The position numbers and the translations under genes are program-made. A DNA stretch of 64,000 nt from Actinacidiphila acidipaludis (GTDB lineage: Bacteria > Actinomycetota > Actinomycetes > Streptomycetales > Streptomycetaceae), in assembly GCF_019890725.1 (NCBI RefSeq), contig NZ_JAINZZ010000010.1:104662-168661 (forward strand). The letters run 5' to 3'. Positions 42,104-50,801 of this stretch are shown in pieces; within the stretch, counting starts at the first letter, position 1, and each line of letters opens with the position of its first letter. Below the pieces are notes generated by a model. It saw nothing but the letters and a program-made list of their open reading frames with translations. It was not told the DNA's origin and did not search any database.

Positions 42104-43576
42104 ATGCCGCTGGAGTGGTCCGGTCTGTCGCCGGAGCTGCTGCTCACCCTCGACCGGGAGAGCACGGAAGGGCTGCGCACGCAGCTGGAACGCCAGATCA
42201 GGGACGCCATCAGAGCCGGCCGCCTCCAGGTGGGGGAGCGGCTGCCGTCCTCGCGCGCACTGGCTCGCGGGACGGGCGTGTCCCGCGGCCTGGTCCAGGA
42301 GTGCTACGCCCAGCTCCAGGCCGAGGGCTACCTCGCCGGCCGCGTCGGCGCCGCCACCACCGTCGCGGCCCGCGCCTGCCCGCAGCCCGCCGCCTCCCGG
42401 GCCGCGACCGGGCCGCCCGCAGCCGCACCCGCCGCAGCGGCCCCATCCGGTGGCGTCGCGGCGGCCGCAGCGCCGCCCGGGCCGCGGCTCATCGCCGACT
42501 TCCGCACCGGCGTGCCCGACCTGGGCGCCTTCCCGCTCACGGACTGGCTGTGGGCGGTGCGCGAGGCCGGACGGACACTGCCGACCGCCGCCCTCGACTA
42601 CGGGACGCCGCACGGCGCCGCCGAACTGCGCGAGGTGGTCGCCGGGTACCAGCGGCGCGTGCGGGCCGCGGCGGCCGACCCCGGGCGCACCGTCATCTGC
42701 TCGGGGTACGCCCAGGGCCTGGCGCTGGTCCTGCGCGCGCTCGCCGGCCGCGGCGTCCGCACCCTGGCCTTTGAGGACCCCGGCGCTCCCGGAGCGACGT
42801 CCCAGGCGGCCGCACAGGCCGGGATGACGGCCGTGCCGGTGCCGGTCGACGAGGACGGCATCGACGTCCGGGCCCTGGACGCGACCGGCGCGGGGGTGGT
42901 CCTGGTGACGCCCGCCCACCAGTGGCCCACCGGTGTCGTGATGGCCGCCGGGCGCCGGCGGGCGCTGATCGCCTGGGCCCGGCGCCGGGACGCCTTCGTC
43001 GTCGAGGACGACTACGACGCCGAGTTCCGCTACGACCGCGAGCCGGTCGGTTCGCTGCAGGGCCTCGCCGCCGACCGCGTGGTGGGCGTCGGCACCGTCA
43101 GCAAGTCCCTGGCGCCCGCGCTGCGGCTCGGCTGGCTGCTGTGCCCGCCGGCCCTCCTCGACGCCGTCGTCGCGCACAAGGCCGCCGACGACCGCGGCTC
43201 GCCCACCCTCGACCAGCTCGCGCTGGCCCGGCTGATCGCGTCCGGCCGCTACGACCGGCATCTGCGCCGCATGCGGACGCTCTACGCCGCGCGGCGGTCG
43301 GCCCTGGTCGCGGCGCTCGCCGCGCACGCCCCGGGAGTACGGCTCACCGGCCTCGCCGCCGGCTTCCACGCCGTCGCCCACCTGGACCCGGGCCGCGACG
43401 AGGACGAGGTCGTGGCGGCGGCCCGGGCCCGCGGCGTCGGCCTCTACGGGATGGCGGCCAACCGCTCGGCGCCGGCCGGCCCCGGCGACGCCCGGCTCGT
43501 GCTGGGCTTCGGCAACGTCGGCGAGCGGGCGATCACCGAGGGCGTGGCGGCCGTCGGCGACGTGCTGGCCGGCTGA
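42104..43576 (+). CDS. MocR/PdxR-type regulator: GntR HTH fused to PLP-dependent aminotransferase domain
   Basis: A 490-residue regulator. Residues 15-90 form a GntR winged helix (RTQLERQIRDAIRAGRLQVGERLPSSRALARGTGVSR). A Pro/Ala linker follows at 92-127, then a fold-type I aminotransferase domain with PLP Lys334 in TVSKSLAPAL and Asp at 303 in EDDYDAEF. MocR proteins sense PLP or an amine. The gene divergent from it, an MFS transporter, is the likely target. Confidence 0.92.
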   Translation: MPLEWSGLSPELLLTLDRESTEGLRTQLERQIRDAIRAGRLQVGERLPSSRALARGTGVSRGLVQECYAQLQAEGYLAGRVGAATTVAARACPQPAASRAATGPPAAAPAAAAPSGGVAAAAAPPGPRLIADFRTGVPDLGAFPLTDWLWAVREAGRTLPTAALDYGTPHGAAELREVVAGYQRRVRAAAADPGRTVICSGYAQGLALVLRALAGRGVRTLAFEDPGAPGATSQAAAQAGMTAVPVPVDEDGIDVRALDATGAGVVLVTPAHQWPTGVVMAAGRRRALIAWARRRDAFVVEDDYDAEFRYDREPVGSLQGLAADRVVGVGTVSKSLAPALRLGWLLCPPALLDAVVAHKAADDRGSPTLDQLALARLIASGRYDRHLRRMRTLYAARRSALVAALAAHAPGVRLTGLAAGFHAVAHLDPGRDEDEVVAAARARGVGLYGMAANRSAPAGPGDARLVLGFGNVGERAITEGVAAVGDVLAG

Positions 43577-43762
43577 ACCCCCGGCGGCCGGCGCCCGGTT
43601 CCACCGCCCCGCGGGCCCGTGCGGGCAGGGCGCCGGCACCCCGGCCCGGCCCCTTCCGGCTGGCGGGCGCTGGGACCCCGGGGTAGACCAGGATGTGCGA
43701 GGCCGCGGACCGTGGGCAGGGGACAGACACGACCGCCTGGACCCGAAGAAGGGACGGACATC

Positions 43763-45130
43763 GTGGCACGACCGAAGATCCTCGTGGTGGGAGCCGGATT
43801 CGCGGGGGTGGCCTGTGTGCGCCGCCTCGAGCGCAGGCTGTCCGCCAACGAGGCCGATCTCGCGCTCGTCACCCCGTTCTCCTACCAGCTCTACCTGCCG
43901 TTGCTGCCGCAGGTCGCCTCCGGCATCCTCACACCCCAGTCCATCGCCCTGTCCCTGCGCCGCAGCAGCCGGCACCGAACCCGGATCATCCCCGGCGGCG
44001 CCATCGGTGTGGACACCAAGGCCAAGGTCTGCGTGGTCCGCAAGATAACGGGCGAGCTCGTCAACGAGCCCTACGACTACATCGTGCTGGCGCCCGGCAG
44101 TATCACCCGCACCTTCGACATCCCGGGCCTGGTCGAGCACGCCCGCGGCATGAAGACGCTGGCCGAGGCCGCCTACGTCCGCGACCACGTCATCTCGCAG
44201 CTCGACCTCGCCGACGCCAGCCAGGACCAGGCCGAGCGCATCTCGCGGCTGCAGTTCGTGGTGGTCGGCGGCGGATACGCCGGCACCGAGACCGCGGCCT
44301 GCCTCCAGCGGCTCACCAGCGCCGCCGTCAAGCGCTACCCGCGGCTGGACCCCGCCCTCATCAAGTGGCACCTCATCGACATCGCCCCCCGGCTCATGCC
44401 GGAGCTCGGCGACAAGCTCGGCAGCAGCGCCCAGAAGATCCTCACCGACCGCGGCATCGAGATCTCCCTCGGCGTGTCCATCGACAAGGCCGGCCCGAAC
44501 GAGGTCACCTTCACCGACGGGCGGGTGGTGCCCACCCGCACCCTGATCTGGACCGCGGGCGTCGTCGCCAGCCCGCTGATGGCGACCCTGGGCGCGGAGA
44601 CCGCGCGCGGCCGCCTCGTCGTCACGCCCGAGATGACGGTGCCCGGCTACGACGGCGTCTTCGCACTCGGCGACGCCGCCGCCGTCCCGGACCTGGCCAA
44701 GGAGCAGGAGGGCGCGGTCTGCCCGCCCACCGCGCAGCACGCCATGCGGCAGGGCAGGACGGTCGCCGAGAACGTGCTGGCCACCCTGCGCAGGCAGCCG
44801 CTGAAGGCCTACACCCACAAGGACCTGGGCCTGGTCGTCGACCTCGGCGGCCGGGACGCGGTGTCCAAGCCGCTGGGTATCGAGCTGCGCGGCATGCCCG
44901 CCCAGGCGGTGGCCCGCGGCTACCACTGGAGCGCGCTGCGCACCAACGTCGCCAAGGCCCGGGTGATGACCAACTGGCTGCTCAACGCGGTCGCCGGCGA
45001 CGACTTCGTCCGCACCGGCTTCCAGGCCCGCACCCCCGCCACCCTGCGGGACTTCGAGTACACCGACGCCTATCTCACCCAGGAACAGCTGCGGGAGCAG
45101 GCCGCCCACGGCGCCATGGGACAGGACTGA
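43763..45130 (+). CDS. Type II NADH dehydrogenase-like FAD/NAD(P) oxidoreductase
   Basis: A 455-residue flavoprotein. The first nucleotide fold is ILVVGAGFAGVACVRRL, the second FVVVGGGYAGTETAACLQRL, and the FAD-end motif is YDGVFALGDAAAV. It matches NDH-2 proteins, which pass electrons from NADH to quinone at the membrane without pumping. The C-terminal half (TGFQARTPATLRDFEYTD) may bind the membrane. The GTG start at 43763 follows GAAGGG. It precedes the RNase H gene by 26 bases. Confidence 0.9.
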   Translation: MARPKILVVGAGFAGVACVRRLERRLSANEADLALVTPFSYQLYLPLLPQVASGILTPQSIALSLRRSSRHRTRIIPGGAIGVDTKAKVCVVRKITGELVNEPYDYIVLAPGSITRTFDIPGLVEHARGMKTLAEAAYVRDHVISQLDLADASQDQAERISRLQFVVVGGGYAGTETAACLQRLTSAAVKRYPRLDPALIKWHLIDIAPRLMPELGDKLGSSAQKILTDRGIEISLGVSIDKAGPNEVTFTDGRVVPTRTLIWTAGVVASPLMATLGAETARGRLVVTPEMTVPGYDGVFALGDAAAVPDLAKEQEGAVCPPTAQHAMRQGRTVAENVLATLRRQPLKAYTHKDLGLVVDLGGRDAVSKPLGIELRGMPAQAVARGYHWSALRTNVAKARVMTNWLLNAVAGDDFVRTGFQARTPATLRDFEYTDAYLTQEQLREQAAHGAMGQD

Positions 45131-45156
45131 GGTCACGCCCGCCCCCGCGGGCTGGC

Positions 45157-45879
45157 ATGATCGGTGTCGTGGTTGAGCGCATCATCGCCGCGTGTGACGG
45201 GGCATCGAAGGGAAATCCGGGACCGGCCGGCTGGGGTTGGGTCATCGCCGACGGCGGCGGCGACCCCGACCGATGGGAGGCCGGCCCGCTCGGCACCGCC
45301 ACCAACAACGTGGCCGAACTGACCGCGCTGGAGCGCCTGCTCACCGCGGTCGACCCGGGCGTGCCGCTGGAGATCCGGATGGACTCCCAGTACGCGATGA
45401 AGGCCGTCACCACCTGGCTGCCGGGCTGGAAGCGCAAGGGCTGGAAGACCGCCGCGGGCAAGCCGGTGGCCAACCAGGAGCTGGTGGTGCGGATCGACGC
45501 GCTGCTGGCCGACCGGAGCGTCGAGTTCCGGTACGTGCCCGCGCACCAGGTGGGCGGCGACCGCCTGAACGACTTCGCGGACCGGGCGGCCAGCCAGGCC
45601 GCCCTGACGCAGAAGCCCGCGGGCAGCGGGCAGGGGTCGGCCGAGCCGCCGCCGTCGCCGGACACCCCGAAGAAGTCCGCCCGGCCCGCCAGGGCCGCGG
45701 CCGCCGCGGGGAGCGGCACGGCGAGCAGCCGGTCCGCGTCCGGCGGCCGCGCCGCATCGGGCCCGCCGCGCACCCTCAAGGCGAAGTACCCCGGCCGCTG
45801 CCGGTGCGGGCGCTCCTACGCCGCGGGCGAGGAGATCACCAAGAACGCCGACGGCTGGGGCCACCCCGACTGCCGCTGA
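45157..45879 (+). CDS. Ribonuclease HI family protein with C-terminal extension
   Basis: A 240-residue protein. Residues 8-145 are RNase HI with the DEDD set visible: Asp14 in ACDGASKGNPGPAGW, Glu54 in NNVAELTALE, Asp76 in IRMDSQYAMK, and the Asp of RLNDFADRAA. The Ser/Ala/Pro-rich linker (about 150-205) leads to a short Cys-rich end (RCRCGRSYAAGEEI...GHPDC), perhaps a zinc-binding tail. RNase HI removes RNA from RNA-DNA hybrids. An alternative GTG start at 45169 is close. Confidence 0.87.
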   Translation: MIGVVVERIIAACDGASKGNPGPAGWGWVIADGGGDPDRWEAGPLGTATNNVAELTALERLLTAVDPGVPLEIRMDSQYAMKAVTTWLPGWKRKGWKTAAGKPVANQELVVRIDALLADRSVEFRYVPAHQVGGDRLNDFADRAASQAALTQKPAGSGQGSAEPPPSPDTPKKSARPARAAAAAGSGTASSRSASGGRAASGPPRTLKAKYPGRCRCGRSYAAGEEITKNADGWGHPDCR

Positions 45880-45960
45880 CCCTCGACGTCCGGCCCCGCA
45901 CGCCCGCCGGCGGTCGCGGTGGCCGGTGGGAGCCCGGGCCGCGCCGGCCGCGGTGGCCGG

Positions 45961-47112
45961 TCAGTCCTCGCCGCCCGCGGTGGGCGCGGTCGCCCCTCCC
46001 TCGCGGTAGCGCAGCAGCAGCATCGCCGCGTCGTCGTGCAGCGGGCCGCGGACGTGGCGGATCAGGTCGGTGCGCAATGCCTCCAGGGCGTTCTGCGGGT
46101 CGCCGTCGGCCAGCAGCGCGGCCCGCGCCCGCAGCGGGTAGAAGGCGCCGCCGCCGTCCCGGGCCTCGGTCACCCCGTCGGTGTAGAGCAGCATCTGGTC
46201 GCCGGGCCGGAACAGCACCGAGAACGGCTCCGGGGGGTCGCCCTCGGGCATGCCGAGCCCCAGCGGCAGCGCGTACGCCGGCGGTTCGGGGAACTCCACC
46301 GCTCCGCCGGCCCGCACCAGCATCGGCGGCGGGTGCCCGAAGTTGAGCACCGTGGCATCCCCGGCCGGGGTGATCTCGGCCATCAGCGCCGTCACGAACT
46401 TCTCACCGCTGATCGTGCGGTCGGCGGCGCGCTGCACGCGTTCGCCGACGCCCTCCAGGGACTTCTCGTCGTGGGCCGCCTCCCGGAAGGCGCCCAGCAC
46501 CACGGCGGCCGTCTCCACCGCGTCCAGGCCCTTGCCCTGCACGTCGCCGATGATCACCCGCACGCCCGCGGGCGAGGCCACCACCTCGTACAGGTCGCCG
46601 CCGATCCTGGCCTCGGCGACCGCCGAGGTGTACGACACGGCGGTCCGCAGATGCCCGGCGCTGCGCGGCACCGGGCGCAGCAGGACACGCTGCGCCACCT
46701 CGGCGATGGACCGGACGTTCGCCAGCTCCGCCTCGCGCCGCTGCCGGGTCACCGCCGCGATGACGCCGGCCACCGTCACCCCCACCACGGCGCCGACCGC
46801 CGCGAAGCCGCGCCGCTCCGCGAACAGGCCGTCGGCCACGCCGAGAGCGCATACCACCGCCACGGCCAGTGCGCCGACGACGACCGTGCGCCCCCAGCTG
46901 CCCACCAGACCGGCGAACGCCGGGCCGAGCGCGACCAGCGGCAGCAGGCCCACGCTCGCCCCCGCGACGCCGTCGACCAGTGCCACCACGGCCATCACTG
47001 CGTACGGCAGCACGGTCAGCAGCAGCGGGGCCGAACGCTGCTGGACCGCCGTCGCGCCCGCGCCGGAAGCGGAACGGCCGGTGCCGAGAGCGCTTCCCCT
47101 GCGTCGCAGCAC
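45961..47112 (-). CDS. Membrane-anchored SpoIIE-type PP2C serine phosphatase
   Basis: A 383-residue protein. Residues 25-120 contain several hydrophobic helices ([22 protein letters not shown]). Residues 170-375 form the SpoIIE/RsbU PP2C phosphatase: [38 protein letters not shown] and [12 protein letters not shown] hold the metal-binding aspartates. Such proteins dephosphorylate anti-anti-sigma factors. I chose the GTG at 47112 because AAGGAGG lies before it; a longer GTG form at 47139 lacks such a site. No anti-sigma gene is adjacent, though the ATPase at 276 is a candidate of the right type. Confidence 0.9.
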   Translation of the reverse strand: MLRRRGSALGTGRSASGAGATAVQQRSAPLLLTVLPYAVMAVVALVDGVAGASVGLLPLVALGPAFAGLVGSWGRTVVVGALAVAVVCALGVADGLFAERRGFAAVGAVVGVTVAGVIAAVTRQRREAELANVRSIAEVAQRVLLRPVPRSAGHLRTAVSYTSAVAEARIGGDLYEVVASPAGVRVIIGDVQGKGLDAVETAAVVLGAFREAAHDEKSLEGVGERVQRAADRTISGEKFVTALMAEITPAGDATVLNFGHPPPMLVRAGGAVEFPEPPAYALPLGLGMPEGDPPEPFSVLFRPGDQMLLYTDGVTEARDGGGAFYPLRARAALLADGDPQNALEALRTDLIRHVRGPLHDDAAMLLLRYREGGATAPTAGGED

Positions 47113-47347
47113 GCTGCCTCCTTCCCCGTCATCCCCCACGTGGGGACGGGCCGGCGGTAACCGCTTGCCGCACCCCCACCGTACGTACCGTCACCGGTTC
47201 GAGCCCAGTGTGCATTCACTCGCACGAGCGACACGCCGTGGGGTCGCGGAAGCGCGGCCCGCCGACGATCGGGTGAACCCGTGCCCGCACCGGTCCCGGA
47301 CGGTAATTTTCTCCCGCTTTCGCAGTTTCGTCATCGATAGGAGAGAT

Positions 47348-47752
47348 ATGCGTACCCGCACTGCTCTGGCCGCCTGTGGCCTGGCCGCCGCCGTCCTCAC
47401 CGGAGGTGCCGGCACCGCTTCGGCGCTCGGCAACGACCAGGACGCCACGACCGTCAACGGCAACGGGGCGACCCAGGCCTACGGCAACACGTCCACCGGC
47501 GGACAGCTCAGCCCGCAGCTCGGGCTGGTCCAGGGCTCGCTCAACAAGCTGTGCCTGGGCGTGCCGGCCAAGGTCAACGCCGGTTCGCTGATCGGCGCCG
47601 TCCCGATCACCGTCCAGGACGTCAACGTGCTGGCCGACCCGCAGAACCAGCAGTGCGCGGAGGACTCCACGCAGGCCAAGGGCGACGAGGCGCTCTCGCA
47701 CATCCTCGACGACATCCCGGTGCTGTCCGGGAACGGCTCCGCCGACGGCTGA
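47348..47752 (+). CDS. Rodlin (RdlA/RdlB-type aerial surface protein)
   Basis: A 134-residue secreted protein. The signal peptide ([21 protein letters not shown]) ends at Ala-Leu-Gly; mature sequence has the rodlin hallmarks: [68 protein letters not shown], nearly identical in layout to RdlA/RdlB. Rodlins organise chaplin fibres into the rodlet layer of aerial hyphae and spores. Typical genomes have divergent rdlA-rdlB plus chaplins nearby; here it is single with no chaplin in sight. A strong terminator follows. Confidence 0.93.
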   Translation: MRTRTALAACGLAAAVLTGGAGTASALGNDQDATTVNGNGATQAYGNTSTGGQLSPQLGLVQGSLNKLCLGVPAKVNAGSLIGAVPITVQDVNVLADPQNQQCAEDSTQAKGDEALSHILDDIPVLSGNGSADG

Positions 47753-47784
47753 CCCCGCACAGCCGTGCAGCGGCACAGCGGAAC

Positions 47785-47823
47785 GGCGCCTGCCGCCGCC
47801 TTTCGGGGGCGGCGGCAGGCGCC
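47785..47823. terminator. Strong hairpin terminator after the rodlin gene
   Basis: A perfect 16-bp stem (GGCGCCTGCCGCCGCC with its complement) and a 7-base loop (47801-47807). It lies between the rodlin gene and the convergent small membrane protein gene. Confidence 0.85.
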
Positions 47824-47854
47824 GTGTCAGTCCGTGGAGCCGGCGGCCGGATGG

Positions 47855-48028
47855 TCAGTGCTTGCCGACCACGGCGAACATCATCCAGAGGTAGAAGGCC
47901 ATCACATGAGCCACCACCACGTAGACCAGCACGCGGAACCGGACGCCCTTCTCCTTGCGCCGCTCGCTGCCGTTGGTGGTCGCCCTTACCCGCGGTACCC
48001 GGACAGGTCCTGTCTCGTTCGCCGTCAT
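47855..48028 (-). CDS. Small membrane protein coupled to an XRE-cupin regulator (DUF6126-like)
   Basis: A 57-residue protein with one hydrophobic helix (VLVYVVVAHVMAFYLWMMFAVV) after a basic N-terminus. Its ATG overlaps the stop codon of the regulator gene in an ATGA, so the two are translationally coupled. I recall a small family, DUF6126, beside this type of regulator in Streptomyces; the resemblance is from memory. Role unknown. Confidence 0.72.
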   Translation of the reverse strand: MTANETGPVRVPRVRATTNGSERRKEKGVRFRVLVYVVVAHVMAFYLWMMFAVVGKH

Positions 48029-48666
48029 CGCCGCTCTCCTCGCATCCTCGTGGCCTGGTCGGGCCCGATGCACAGCCCGGACGTCTCGCTCTGCATCAGC
48101 GTGTGGACGAACAGCAGGTCCGCGCCGCCCGCGCTCGCCGCGGCCAGCCGGTGCGGGACCAGGGAGTCGAAGTGCGCCGAGTCGCCCACCTCGAGCCGGT
48201 GCGTGCGCTCCCCGAGCGTCAGCTCCAGCACGCCGCCGGTGACGTACAGCCACTCCTCGCCCGGGTGCACCCGCACCAGCGCCCGCTGGGACTCCGCCGG
48301 GATGTGCACCCGCAGGGCCTGCATGGCCCGCCCGGTGCCGCCCGCCCGCCAGTACGTCCAGCCGCCCGCGGGCACCGGGGTCATCCGGTCGCCGCGTACG
48401 ATGGGGTCGGGTTCGGCGGTCGTCTCGCCCAGCAGGTCCGCGACGGTCGTGCCGTAGAGGCGCGCGAGCCCCAGCAGGACCGGGAGTGAGGGCTGCCGCA
48501 GCCCGGACTCCAGGCGGGAGAGATGCGCCGCCGACAGGCCGAGCCGCGCGGCGGCGGTCTCCAGGGTCAGTCCGCTGCCCCGGCGACGCTCCCGCAGGCG
48601 CGGCGCCAGGACGAGGTCCTCCGCCCCCGCCGGGCCGGGTCCGTCCGCTGTGTCCATGGCTTCCAT
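48025..48666 (-). CDS. XRE family regulator with C-terminal cupin domain
   Basis: A 213-residue regulator. Residues 24-80 form the helix-turn-helix (GLTLETAAARLGLSAAHLSRLESGLRQPS). Residues 105-205 form a cupin β-barrel (VHPGEEWLYVTGGVLELTLGERTHRLEVGDSAHFDS). This architecture typically senses a small metabolite. It is preceded by two 16-base direct repeats that look like its own operators, and it overlaps the small membrane protein gene downstream. ATG at 48666 is favoured over the one at 48657 because AGGTGG sits before it. Confidence 0.9.
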   Translation of the reverse strand: MEAMDTADGPGPAGAEDLVLAPRLRERRRGSGLTLETAAARLGLSAAHLSRLESGLRQPSLPVLLGLARLYGTTVADLLGETTAEPDPIVRGDRMTPVPAGGWTYWRAGGTGRAMQALRVHIPAESQRALVRVHPGEEWLYVTGGVLELTLGERTHRLEVGDSAHFDSLVPHRLAAASAGGADLLFVHTLMQSETSGLCIGPDQATRMRGERR

Positions 48667-48681
48667 GGAACAGCCACCTGT

Positions 48682-48716
48682 ACCCCAGAGGCAAACTTCT
48701 TACCTCAGAGGCAAAA
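48682..48716. repeat. Pair of direct repeats upstream of the XRE-cupin gene
   Basis: TACCCCAGAGGCAAAC and TACCTCAGAGGCAAAA start 20 bases apart (48681 and 48701), differing at two positions. They lie just upstream of the XRE-cupin start codon. A 20-base period puts both sites on the same DNA face, so they are probable operators for autoregulation. Confidence 0.75.
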
Positions 48717-48749
48717 CCCCGGGCTGCCGTGCCGGGTGGGGCCGTCCGG

Positions 48750-49619
48750 TCACGACGGCGGATTGCCCGTGGTGCCCGCGGTGAACGGCGTGATGGTGAA
48801 CTGGTCGTCGCAGATCGTCACCTGGCCCGCGAAGACCAGTGAGGCCCTGCTGCCCGGCGGATAGATCCGCAGCTTCGACGACGCCGGCTGGCAGGTGCCC
48901 ATCTGGTTGGCGGTGTGGATCGTGTCGCTCGCCGACGCCCCGGGCTGCAGCACCACCGGCTGGTAGGAGCGCGGGTCGCGGTCCGCCGGCCGGCCGATCT
49001 GCCGCCCCGCGTCGTCCAGCAGCGACACCCCCGGGTAGCCCGCCAGATGGCAGGCCGTCGCACTGTGGTTGGTGACCACGAGGTACCGGTAGAGGTTGCC
49101 CGCTCCGGCGTCCCCGCCGCCGAGCGACGGCGTGAGCTGGTCCGCGGTGCACATCGGGGTGGCCGTGCCGCCGGTGTCCGAGGGCGACGGCGTGGCCGTG
49201 CCGGTCCCGGCGGGGCTGGTGACCGTACCCGGACCGCCGGCCGGCGGCCGGGAGGTGTGCGAGCCGTCCGTGGGCCGTGCCGTGGGGCTGTGCGTCGCCG
49301 GACCGCTGGTCGCCGGCCGGGGGCTCGTGGCCCGCGTCTGGCTGGCCGGCGGACCGACCCGCTCGTCCGCCCCGCCGGAGGCCGGCGACCCCGCGAAGTA
49401 CAGCGCCCCGGCCACCACGGCCACCGCGGCGCTCCCGCCGGCCGCGGCCCGCAGCAGGCGGCGCCGTGTAGCGCGGCGGCGGATCTGCTCGAACGCGCCC
49501 GGCGGCACCGCCAGGAACTCCGCGGGCGGCCGCAGCAGCCGCTCCAGCGGGTCGGGCGTCCCGCCGCCCTCGGGCCCGTTCAGGTCGCCGTCGCGGTGGT
49601 CGTCAGGAAATACGGTCAT
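48750..49619 (-). CDS. Membrane-tethered DUF4232 protein with cytoplasmic basic segment
   Basis: A 289-residue single-pass protein. Residues 1-55 are cytoplasmic, ending in a basic run (FEQIRRRATRRRLL); 56-77 form the helix; 80-155 are Pro/Thr-rich linker; 157-285 are the extracellular DUF4232 domain with Cys157, Cys190, Cys243 and Cys270. Spacing of the four cysteines (33, 53, 27) is identical in the secreted paralogue encoded at 51542. The start overlaps the end of the ECF sigma gene by 17 bases, so they are co-translated. An anti-sigma-like role for the cytoplasmic part is inferred only. Confidence 0.85.
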   Translation of the reverse strand: MTVFPDDHRDGDLNGPEGGGTPDPLERLLRPPAEFLAVPPGAFEQIRRRATRRRLLRAAAGGSAAVAVVAGALYFAGSPASGGADERVGPPASQTRATSPRPATSGPATHSPTARPTDGSHTSRPPAGGPGTVTSPAGTGTATPSPSDTGGTATPMCTADQLTPSLGGGDAGAGNLYRYLVVTNHSATACHLAGYPGVSLLDDAGRQIGRPADRDPRSYQPVVLQPGASASDTIHTANQMGTCQPASSKLRIYPPGSRASLVFAGQVTICDDQFTITPFTAGTTGNPPS

Positions 49620-50151
49620 GCTGACCCCCGAGCTTGGCGCGGAGCAGTTCGCGGGCCGCGTGCAGATCGGCCTTGACGGTCCCTTCGTTGCGGCCCAGCA
49701 GCGCCGCCACCTCGCGCACCGGCAGATCGGCGTAGTAGTACAGCAGCGCCGGGTTGCGCAGCCGCTCCGGCAGGGACTGGACCAGCATGCGCACGGACGG
49801 GTCCGACTCCTGCGGCTGCGGCCTCAACGCTTCCTCCGTGGTGACCCGGCGCAACGCACGCCGTTCGCGCTCCAGTTTGCGCCAGTGGTCCCTGACCAGG
49901 TTGGCCGCCGTGACGTAGAGGAAGCCGCTGGGCTCCTCGACCTTGGTCCACCGCGCCCACAGGCGGGTGAACGCCTCCGAGGCGATCTCGTGCGCGGTCC
50001 CGTCGTCGTCGACCAGCCGCCGGACCCATCCCGCCAGCCGCGGATACAGGGCCGTGAACAGCTCGGCGGCGGCGCGCTCTTGGGACCGGATGGCCGCTCT
50101 CCTCACTCGTGTCGTGCTGACGGTACCCGCGGCCGCGTGCTCACCGATCAT
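49603..50151 (-). CDS. ECF RNA polymerase sigma factor of the sortase operon
   Basis: A 182-residue sigma factor. Residues 25-95 are σ2 (LFTALYPRLAGWVRRLVDDDGTAHEIASEAFTRLWARW) and 128-175 are σ4 (RNPALLYYYADLPVREVAALLGRNEGTVKADL). It directs RNA polymerase to an unknown regulon. Its ATG at 50151 overlaps the sortase stop codon as ATGA, and its own 3' end overlaps the transmembrane DUF4232 gene by 17 bases. There is no conventional zinc anti-sigma gene; the DUF4232 membrane protein is the only candidate for that role. Confidence 0.9.
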   Translation of the reverse strand: MIGEHAAAGTVSTTRVRRAAIRSQERAAAELFTALYPRLAGWVRRLVDDDGTAHEIASEAFTRLWARWTKVEEPSGFLYVTAANLVRDHWRKLERERRALRRVTTEEALRPQPQESDPSVRMLVQSLPERLRNPALLYYYADLPVREVAALLGRNEGTVKADLHAARELLRAKLGGQHDRIS

Positions 50152-50798
50152 GAGCCCGCGACCAGCGAGGCGTAGACGATCACGTTGTCCGTGTAGCCGC
50201 CGCCCCCGCTGATCCGGGTGCCTCCGCACGTGATGAGACGCAGCGCCGGGTGGTCCACGTTCCCGTACACGGCCTCCGTCGGGAAGTGGGCCTTGGAGAC
50301 GGTCTGCACCGAGTCCACGGCGAACGTGGCCACGGAGCCGTCCTGCCGGGTGACGGTGACCCGCTGCCCCGGCCGCATGCGCTTGAGGTGCAGGAACACC
50401 CCGTCGCCGTACGACCCGACCGTCACGTGCCCGAGGATCACCGACGGGCCGGTCTCACCCGGGGTCGGGGAGCCCTTATACCAGCCGGCCGGGGCGTGCG
50501 CGGCGATCGGCGGCACCGCGACCGTCCCGTCCGGGGCCAGTCCCAGCGTCATCACGGACGTGTCGACGCCGAGGGACGGAATGCGCAGCCGCGCCGGCAG
50601 CGACCGAGGCATGGGCCCTGCCGCGGCCGCCGAGGGGGTGCCGGCCGTCGCCGAGCGGCCGGCGGATCCCGCGGCGGGTGAGGACACCGCCGCGGAACCG
50701 CCGTCCGTCGGGACCGCCGCCCCGGTCGTGGGCGTGCAGCCGCACACCAGCGCCACCGCGGCCGCGGCCAGCGCGAGCCGCACGGGGGAGTGGCTCAA
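50148..50798 (-). CDS. Class F-like sortase, with Thr in place of the usual Arg
   Basis: A 216-residue transpeptidase. A signal or lipid-type N-terminus (VRLALAAAAVALVCGC) and Ser/Ala-rich linker lead to the sortase fold. His124 is in VILGHVTVG and Cys191 in LITCGGTRI. The third residue of the usual triad, expected 12 residues after Cys, is Thr203 in GYTDNVIVY. An Arg at 195 could substitute. It starts at a TTG just 3 bases after the DUF4232 stop codon. It probably attaches the adjacent DUF4232 protein to peptidoglycan. Confidence 0.85.
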   Translation of the reverse strand: MSHSPVRLALAAAAVALVCGCTPTTGAAVPTDGGSAAVSSPAAGSAGRSATAGTPSAAAAGPMPRSLPARLRIPSLGVDTSVMTLGLAPDGTVAVPPIAAHAPAGWYKGSPTPGETGPSVILGHVTVGSYGDGVFLHLKRMRPGQRVTVTRQDGSVATFAVDSVQTVSKAHFPTEAVYGNVDHPALRLITCGGTRISGGGGYTDNVIVYASLVAGS

Positions 50799-50801
50799 CG
50801 C

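Noticed and set aside
40845..43576. MFS/MocR pair as part of a biosynthetic cluster
   Set aside because: No biosynthetic enzymes are adjacent on either side.
47113..47139. Longer phosphatase start at 47139
   Set aside because: No ribosome site; the AAGGAGG before 47112 favours the shorter form.
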